A stretch of DNA of 64,000 nucleotides from Cadophora sp. MPI-SDFR-AT-0126 (Eukaryota > Ascomycota > Leotiomycetes > Helotiales > Ploettnerulaceae), in NCBI GenBank assembly GCA_020747065.1, contig JAGMVK010000013.1, positions 930,001 to 994,000 on the forward strand. The letters are read 5' to 3'. Within the stretch, counting starts at the first letter, position 1. Each line of letters starts with the position of its first letter. Positions 56,750 through 64,000 of the stretch are shown one piece after another. Made by a program: the position numbers and the translations under genes. The notes under the pieces were generated by a model. The model was not told the origin of the DNA and did no database searches. It saw only the letters and a program-made list of their open reading frames with translations.

Positions 56750-59253
56750 ATGCCGACTGCTGAGGGACGTCCGCAGACCTTGTATGATAAGGTTTTCCAG
56801 GACCATATCGTGGATGAGAGACTTGATGGGACGATTCTGCTTTATATCGGTATGTGGACCTGATTCTAAAGGCGAAAGTCGTACTGACTGAGCATCAATA
56901 GACAGACATTTGGTTCATGAGGTCACTTCTCCTGTAGGTAGTCCCAAGTACTGTCTGCGAGTGCCACCGACTAATTGAGACCACAGCAAGCTTTCGAGGG
57001 ATTAAAGAATGCTGGCCGGAAAGTCCGAAGACCTGATTGCACCCTTGCAACTACCGATCACGTATGTCCCATTCCACAGTTCCATCCTATCTACTTCTTC
57101 AATGGCAGAGGACTGACTGGCTATTACTCTAGAATGTCCCCACCACATCGCGGAAAAACATGAAGAACATTGAGACCTTCGTCGAGGAGGAGGACTCTAG
57201 ACTCCAATGCATGACCCTCGAAGATAATGTCAAGGACTTCGGCATCACATACTTCGGTCTCGGAGACAAGCGTCAAGGAATCGTGCACATTATCGGCCCT
57301 GAGCAGGGCTTCACTCTCCCCGGCACGACTGTCGTTTGCGGCGACTCTCACACCTCTACACATGGTGCCTTCGGAGCTCTGGCATTCGGTATCGGTACCA
57401 GTGAAGTCGAGCACGTCCTCGCTACACAAACTATCATCACTAAGCGCAGCAAAAACATGCGTATCCAAGTCGACGGCGAGCTCGCCCCCGGCGTCAGCTC
57501 TAAGGATATCATCCTCCACGCCATCGGACAGATCGGTACGGCCGGTGGAACTGGTGCTGTGATCGAGTTCTGCGGATCTGCTATCGAGTCTCTTAGTATG
57601 GAGGCTCGCATGTCGATTTGTAATATGTCGATTGAGGGTGGTGCGAGAGCTGGTATGGTTGCCCCGGATGAGGTTACCTTCGAGTACCTAAAGGGCAGAC
57701 CACTTGCACCGAAATACGATTCTGAGGAGTGGCATAAAGCTATCAAGTATTGGAATGGACTTAAGTCGGATCCAGGCGCGAAATATGACATCGATGTCTT
57801 TATAGATGCCAAGGATATCACTCCCACTGTCACTTGGGGTACTTCCCCAGAGGATGTCGTTCCTATCACTGGCTCGGTTCCCGATCCGACCAAGTTCGCT
57901 ACCAAGGAGAAGCAGGAGGCTGGAAAGAGAATGCTCGAGTATATGGGTCTTACTGCCGGTACACCCATGGAGGAGATCGTCTTGGACAAGGTCTTCATTG
58001 GCTCTTGCACGAATGCCCGTATTGAGGATCTCCGGGCAGCTGCTTCGGTCGTGAAGGGTCGAAAAGTCGCTGCGAACATCAAGCGAGCTATGATTGTTCC
58101 TGGCAGTGGTCTCGTCAAGGACAAGGCCGAGTCAGAAGGCCTCGACAAGATCTTCACGGATGCCGGTTTCGAGTGGCGTGAAGCTGGTTGCAGCATGTGT
58201 CTCGGCATGAATCCCGATATACTGGCACCAAAGGAGCGTTGTGCTAGTACTAGCAACCGGAATTTTGAGGGTAGACAGGGTGCTGGCTCGAGAACTCATT
58301 TGGTCTCGCCAGTTACTGCTGCTGCTTGTGCTATTGTGGGCAAGCTTACCGACGTGCGGAAACTCGCTGATTGGAATGCTACACCACGAAAAGCTTCTCC
58401 TCAGCCACCTATGGAAGTCAAGCCTCATGTTGATGAGCGAGTTGAGACTAGCGATGAAGAGAGAGAGGTCATTGGCGATCAGCCAGAAGATGGCGGATTG
58501 AGCACAAACACCATCTCCGCTGGGGCTTCGCTTGGACAGCCAAAATTCACCGTATACAAGGGAATCGCAGCACCATTAGATCGCTCCAACGTCGACACCG
58601 ACGCCATCATCCCTAAACAATTCCTCAAGACTATCAAGCGCACCGGCCTTGGCTCAGCCCTCTTCTACGCCCTCCGCTACAACGAGGACGGCTCCGAGAA
58701 GCCCGACTTCGTTCTCAACCAACCGCAATATCGCAATTCCAAGATCCTCGTCGTCACAGGCCCCAACTTCGGCTGCGGCTCTTCTCGCGAACACGCCCCG
58801 TGGGCACTCCTAGACTTTGGAATCAAGTGCGTCATTGCACCCTCCTACGCAGACATCTTCTTCAACAACACCTTCAAGAACGGCATGCTCCCTATCGCCA
58901 TCACCAACAAAGCTGATTTGGATGCCATCGCCGCCGAAGCTGCCGCGGGCCGCGAGATCGAAGTCGATCTCCCGAACCAAGTAATCAACGACGCTTCTGG
59001 CAACAAGATCTGCTCTTTTGACGTAGAAGAGTTCCGCAAACACTGTCTTGTCAATGGACTTGACGATATCGGATTGACTATGCAGATGGAGGATAAGATC
59101 CTTGCGTTTGAGAAGAAGATGAGTGTGCAGACGCCGTGGTTGGATGGTAGTGGGTATTTGAAGAGAGGAAAGAATGGACGTCTTGCGGCGAAGGCGGTGC
59201 CGGTTAAGAAGACTAATAAGGGAGAGGAGATCAAAGAACCGCTTGATTGGTAG
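56750..59253 (+). CDS. LEU1: 3-isopropylmalate dehydratase
   Basis: Isomerises 2-isopropylmalate to 3-isopropylmalate, second step of leucine synthesis; cytosolic 4Fe-4S enzyme of the aconitase family. Exons: 56750..56849, 56902..56933, 56987..57061, 57133..59253; 775 aa, the fused (LeuC+LeuD) fungal length. The first exons give [34 protein letters not shown] and [17 protein letters not shown]. Catalytic-domain motifs: [49 protein letters not shown] and [13 protein letters not shown]. These hold the three cluster cysteines (SCTN, CSMC). The swivel domain after residue ~530 has [20 protein letters not shown] and [20 protein letters not shown]. The 32-nt second exon is certain because both joins restore [15 protein letters not shown]. 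Expression is typically leucine-controlled through Leu3. Confidence 0.97.
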
Positions 59254-60378
59254 ATGGGCGGAATGTTCTTGGGCAGGAAGGTCTTTTTTCGAGCAGCCTA
59301 GAATGGCTTGTACGATGTGCACGACATAAGGAGTTTGACATCCTCTCCCGTGGGATGATGGCCTGGTCTTTTCGTTTTCAATCTTACATTACGTTACGTT
59401 TACGTTGTGGTTCTGCACAGCGAGCGAGGTATTAGGGATCGGGGCTGCGATGATCTCACACGTTGACGATAAACATGAAATACCGCTTGGTATTTTATAA
59501 ATGATGAGCCTGCAACGGGAACGGAAATGGCACTGGGATTTGCAAAAGCGGAAGAAAGCCTCTATAGTAAAGCAAGTGGATGATGAAAGTATTGCTTGAC
59601 TTCATGATGTACAGAAAGTCTCAAGCACGATAGATGGTGAACATTTTTTTCAAGTGAACCTTCAGGGATCTATCTATCTTCTGTGAGACATCTGTCTTTC
59701 TTTGCAACAGTAGTTGATAGACTTCTTTCTATACGAAACATATCAGCTGAGAAGCTTCAGCGAAATAAACAAGGCCTTCTAATGAATGCACTACAACTCA
59801 CCGTGTGGGAAATTGTATGATATTATATTGCATTATACTATAATCTTCCTCGCTAAATATTTGAATATGTCTCGACTCAACCTCCTGATATCAGAAAAAC
59901 TTTATAGGGGTGTGAGAGGAGTGTTACTACTTATTTTGTGCGAGGAGTCGAAGCTTTCAGAATGGATCTTTTGACGAGACACGCTTGTAAGTTACTCGCA
60001 CAGAATCCTGTCAACTTCTGTTGTGTGTATGTGTGTGTGTATTAATAAAATTCTTATTCGTGGGTATCTAATGGCATGTATGTATATACATCATGTCTCT
60101 GTCTGCGAATCTCTGTATGATTTGCGAGTCATCAGCATATCATGCTGCCGAGTCTTCACTCCTTCCTTTTTTTCTTCCGTTCCTCCTTTCTTATTCAGCA
60201 TCTATATCATGCATACGCACCATGTCCAAAAAAGGGAACGGAACCCACACGCTATGCATCCAAAATGCAATGCCAAAATACCCATTACTCGCCGTTCTCG
60301 CTAGACAAACCAAAAATGAATCAAAAACAGATCTAAAGAACTCGCTTTACTGAAGTAGAAGCTGCATCGCGTACTCTC
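59254..60378. other. Intergenic, convergent LEU1 / MFS gene
   Basis: A 1.1-kb A+T-rich spacer between two 3' ends. It contains a short (TG)n run near 60022-60040 and T-rich tracts. Only short frames; nothing recognised. Confidence 0.45.
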
Positions 60379-62199
60379 TCACAACTTCACAGGATACTCC
60401 TTCCTAATCTTGGCCCCAAACCTATAAATCAATAACGGCGCCGGGATAAGTCCAATCGCAACGAAGCCCAGCACGGAATTTCCCCACCCCAGACCCAGCG
60501 CGTCATACATGGATGGGCCAGCGAGAGGGAGGAAGGCGCCGAAGAGGGAGCGTGAGACGGTCAGCGCGGCGAGGCCGGAGGCGGCGAAGGTGGGGAAGCT
60601 GTCGATCACGTAGGTTTGAATGGGGAGGAAGATGCCCATCATGCCGAAGCCGAATGGAATTAGGCCGATTATGGGGACAATCCACTGTGGGAAAGTATTG
60701 TTAGCTTATCTTCACTTTTGGGTTGACTTGGGTTTTTCCATTTTGATTGGGCTTGGTTTGTTTTCGGCCAAGAATATAAGCGAGTGAGATAAGGGGAAAG
60801 GGTGCATACATGGACTCCTTTATCGGCACTCCATCCATACCAGAAGAATGTGATAGGGATGAAGCACGCGAAGAATATACAAGCTGGCAAACGCATCTCT
60901 GGCTCGAATTGCCCGCCGTTAGCTTTCGTCATGCGGACTACTGTCGCGTCTGAGATTTTGGCGACGACGACTAAGCCGGCGAAAAAGCCTAGACCGAGAC
61001 CGATGTATGCTAGACCACAAATTTCGGGATCCCAGCCGTACGTTTCTTGGAATACCTGCGTAATGGTTGTGAAGAGGAGGTAGAGGAGGCCGTAGGCTAC
61101 GGCCATGTAGAGGGAGAGGAGAAAGACGATGGGGGAGAGGAAGAGCATTTTGAGGGGGCGAACGATGCCGTTGAGTAATATTTGGCTGGGCGTATGGACT
61201 GGACCTTCGGGGTCGTAACAACTGCGGAGGGACGGACGGTTAAGCTCTTTTTGGAGGCCTGAATGTGTCAGTGACATTTTGAGAGCGGAGGATGAGTGGG
61301 GACACTAACGAGTGACTTTGCGGTGCATCAACACTCTGTGGTTAGTCTCTCGATTGAAGAACTCAATCCCCAGAGAGACGATTGTTCCAGATATGAGTAG
61401 AATCCAGAAGACCCATCTCCAACCAATTCGTTGAGCAATGAAGCCGCCACAAACTGGTCCAACGACGGGACCAAACAAAGGCCCTATGCTGTAGACTGCG
61501 GTTGCAAGACCTCTCCGATCTGGTTGAAATAGATCTGCAATCACACCACCGCCAATTGTTAAACAACCTGAGCCTCCAATGCCTGCTAGGAACCGGAATA
61601 CGATGAGAGCCGACAAATTTGGAGATAGAGCACATCCAATCTGCCACTAGAAGAACAGTAAATCAGTCAAGGTTCCCAAGTCTACGCGGAATTCGACTTA
61701 CAACACAGAAGAAAGTATTTGCCCCAGTCAAGATAAATCTTCGGCCATATATCTCGGATAGTGGTGCCAGAATTAGAGGTCCAACCACATAACCTAGCAC
61801 GAATATAGAAACAGTAAGTGAACTGAGGATGAGCGAAGTGTTGTCGAAGTCTTTGTTCATAAAAGAAACGCCAGGCGCAAACATTGACGATGCGAGAGGC
61901 GAGATGAATGTAATGCTTCCCAGTAGAGAGATGAGCAGCCACTTTCGTTTTTCCGGGAAGTTGAGGGGCATCTCTGGATCGTCTTGCGATTCCCATCCCA
62001 CAATATCATTATCTAAATCCGAAATTGGTAGAGGCGCAGGAGCCAGACGTGCCTTTTTACTCTTCGATGTGAGGTTTGTAGCTATTCGAGATATTCGGCT
62101 TCGCGTACTCGTCCTGCTATTGAGTCGAGAAATTTCGTTGTCGTCTTTTCGAGGGCCAGCCTTAATGGAGACCCGAGACTGCTTATGGTCAATAGCCAT
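60379..62199 (-). CDS. MFS drug:H+ antiporter-1 (DHA1) family transporter
   Basis: Major-facilitator exporter of the 12-helix DHA1 branch, plasma membrane, substrate unknown. Exons: complement(60379..60684, 60810..61258, 61310..61646, 61702..62199); 529 aa. Start MAIDHKQSRVSIKAGPRKDD, immediately preceded by an in-frame TAG. The cytosolic tail ends DNDIVGWESQDDPEMPLNFP, the common fungal pre-TM1 motif. Then VGPLILAPLSEIYGRRFILT (MFS motif A), FRFLAGIGGSGCLTIGGGVI and DLFQPDRRGLATAVYSIGPL. GPVVGPVCGGFIAQRIGWRW is motif C of the antiporters. The second half includes QVFQETYGWDPEICGLAYIG and SRSLFGAFLPLAGPSMYDAL. The last intron is 125 nt. A 75-codon ORF overlaps the start codon by 11 nt and may regulate it. 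Confidence 0.92.
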
Positions 62200-62416
62200 C
62201 TAAATCAGGAGTGGTAGGGGTACCAACGCGTTCCCTTTCGAGATCGTCCAAATGTCCTTGGTCCATCTGCTCTGCCTCTTCGTGATCGATATCTGGTTCG
62301 CCAATTGCTCCATCATGTATAGCCTTCTCGTTGTCTGAGGTGTACGCGGTAGATCCTGTCCCAGTAGTTCCATTTTCAAAGTCTGCGCCCTTTTCGAGGT
62401 CGCTCGGGGCAGCCAT
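62189..62416 (-). other. 75-codon upstream ORF overlapping the MFS start
   Basis: Starts MAAPSDLEKGADFENGTT and ends TPDLDGY-stop, where its TGA overlaps the MFS ATG in ATGGCTATTGA. The product is acidic and resembles an N-terminal tail of fungal transporters. Joining it to the MFS frame would need a 28-nt intron (GTTGGT...TTTAG) or a frameshift. Read as a regulatory uORF or as a broken true N-terminus. Confidence 0.5.
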
Positions 62417-64000
62417 GGTGCCAATTTCGTCTTCTTGGAGTCAGTTGGAAAGGATGGTGGGGGATGTGTCAAAAAGGATTGTATTCGGTCGATGAGGCTG
62501 CGAGTCAATAGAGCATGTCCATCGTACGATAGGAAGTGGGTTGTGAACAATCGCGGTCAGGCAAAGACAGAGAGAGAGAGAGGAGACAGAGAAGGATGCA
62601 GCAGAGAGAGGAAGGAGATAGAGAGAGAGAGAGAGAGAGGAGAGCAGGATGCAGATACAAAAGAGACAGACCCAACACCTGCCTGTCTGCCTACCTTCTT
62701 GACCTGGCCTGGCTGGCTGGCTTTCATGTTTGTGCAGATCGTGCAGTGCAAGCTGGTCGGCAAAGTGTTGCCGGGGATGGATGGAGGGAGAGTGGAGTGG
62801 AAAGTTGACCCCAGCGCGGGATAAAAGAAGGGCGAGGAGCGAGCAGCAAGGCAAGGCAAGGGACCACCAGTTGTTGACCAACAGCGTCCAAATGGGCCGG
62901 CCGCCAAAAGTACCAAGCTTTAGCCGAGACTCGATCTGATACTGTACGTGACTAGTCCCTGTATAAAATCTGCACAACCTGGCCGTGTGCATGCATATCG
63001 TTTTGTGCTGCTTTTGTGCTGCTTTGTGCAAATCATCTTTCCGCGCCAGTCAGCACTAGAGAGCTTGCGTGGCTTGCACAACTTGCACATCCCCGCAGCC
63101 AACATGAGTTGGATGGTATCGAATTCGAAGTCGGCTTCACGCCTTGCGTAGAATCTCAATTCAAGCCGTTATGACATTTCATATTAGTATCAAACTTTGC
63201 ATCAGACTTTGACACGAACCTTCGTGTTTCCAGAAAGCCATGATCTCCTCGATATCCACTCTATCCCCGGTCCCGACGGAGATGATCACCGTCAAAAGCA
63301 CCCCTTCAAGCTCAATAATCCCCTCACATATGGGCATGGGTGCTTCACCGCAACAACATCCAACAAAGTTGACGATGAGGCCACTGCACGATAGTTAACG
63401 GGCAATCGCTGTAAAACCGTTCTTGTGGACTTCACACTCATCACTATATTCGAATCAATAAGTAGCTTCCATTGGATTTCTATTCCGCAGCCTCGGGAAG
63501 CCGAATCCCTGGATTGGGAATTGGAGGTAGATAGCAAGCTTCATTTGGCGGCCAAAGAGACCTTGCATATCTACCCGAGTTGCTGCATGGTGTTACACAA
63601 CAAGACGGGGTTTCGTCATTTTTGCTGCATGCCTCCGCCGCTGAAGCAAACAGATTGTTTCTATGCACGCTTTGGTCTCGCCCGAGATGCATGCATGCAT
63701 GCTGCTGCCCTTGCGAGGTCGTAGTTGGATGGCACCTCATTTTGGTAATGGGAGGGGTGCAGTCACCTTCCTCATTCGCGAGCTGAACCTTATTTTGAGG
63801 TTGTCAACCACCATTTGAACCACACGACAGATTGTACTTGTATTCATTTTCTAAAAGCAGTATTGCGAGGGTCTAGAGGTCTACTGATGTTTGAATGAAA
63901 GCAAAATTCTGTACTGTTCGATTCGTATACCATGATACCTTCCTCGCACCATCTTATTGACCATTATCAAGATCTCAAAATTTGGGACATTCGCCAACTT
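62417..64000. other. MFS promoter and right-edge intergenic region
   Basis: About 1.6 kb with no supported gene. The first part has a long GA-rich tract (CT on the transcribed-gene strand). Frames near 63425-63724 have no motif. Beyond 63200 nothing is recognised. Confidence 0.45.
62566..62644. repeat. (GA)n/(CT)n simple repeat tract
   Basis: A 79-nt purine-rich tract with two pure AG runs (about 62570-62582 and 62620-62639). On the minus strand it reads CT-rich and lies 150-230 nt upstream of the 75-codon ORF, a position where fungal promoters often have pyrimidine tracts before the transcription start. Confidence 0.8.

Noticed and set aside
62536..63031. Long frames across the GA/CT tract on both strands
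   Set aside because: Their translations are repeats of Arg/Glu or Ser/Leu forced by the dinucleotide repeat.
1..64000. CRISPR arrays, operons, transposons, rRNA genes
   Set aside because: No repeat-spacer pattern, transposase, integrase, reverse transcriptase or terminal repeat was recognised. Genes are spliced and individually spaced, as in a fungal nuclear genome.

Overview
The window is nuclear DNA of a filamentous ascomycete (Pezizomycotina). Genes are compact and carry mostly 45-90 nt introns with GT(A/G)xGT donors, CTNAC/CTGAY-like branch points and C/TAG acceptors. Start codons often sit in CAxxATGGC contexts. The families present (vacuolar ATPase subunits Vma7 and Vma9, Arv1, Nur1, fungal Arg2, bZIP-DUF3425, Set3-type PHD-SET, LEU1, EBP-type sterol isomerase) are those of a mould. 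A Leotiomycete is my best guess, but this is not proven from the sequence. I rebuilt exon structures by joining reading frames at splice sites. Every multi-exon model given here keeps an open frame from ATG to stop, except the NmrA-like gene.

Layout. 0-7 kb: a 2-oxoglutarate/Fe(II) oxygenase and two weakly supported hypothetical genes that share a C-terminal motif. 7-9 kb: a type-B carboxylesterase. 10-18 kb: housekeeping genes ARV1, VMA9, a beta-hydroxyacid dehydrogenase, mitochondrial N-acetylglutamate synthase (ARG2) and a BAR-domain protein. 18-27 kb: an Atg22-like transporter, a GH27 alpha-galactosidase, a secreted FAS1 protein and an unusual divergent pair in which DhaK and DhaL of dihydroxyacetone kinase lie in two separate genes. 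27.6 kb: tRNA-Ile(AAU). 28-34 kb: a GNAT acetyltransferase, an unknown 403-aa protein and a secreted AA8 cytochrome-AA12 PQQ dehydrogenase. 34-44 kb: ALG7, a Set3-type PHD/SET protein and a C-8 sterol isomerase. 44-48 kb: a bZIP-DUF3425 regulator divergent from an NmrA-like gene with an apparent frameshift. 48-56 kb: NPC2, VMA7, NUR1 and a large disordered membrane protein. 56-64 kb: LEU1 and a DHA1-type MFS transporter with a long overlapping upstream ORF.

How the genes relate. Most are unrelated housekeeping genes. Real functional links are few. The DhaK/DhaL pair, next to alpha-galactosidase, suggests sugar or triose use. The bZIP/NmrA pair is a plausible regulator-sensor couple. Vma7 and Vma9 belong to the same proton pump, one in the V1 sector and one in the V0 sector. 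No transposon, CRISPR array, rRNA gene or biosynthetic gene cluster was recognised. The most unusual feature is the split dihydroxyacetone kinase, whose DhaL gene carries an unrecognised ~310-residue N-terminal region.
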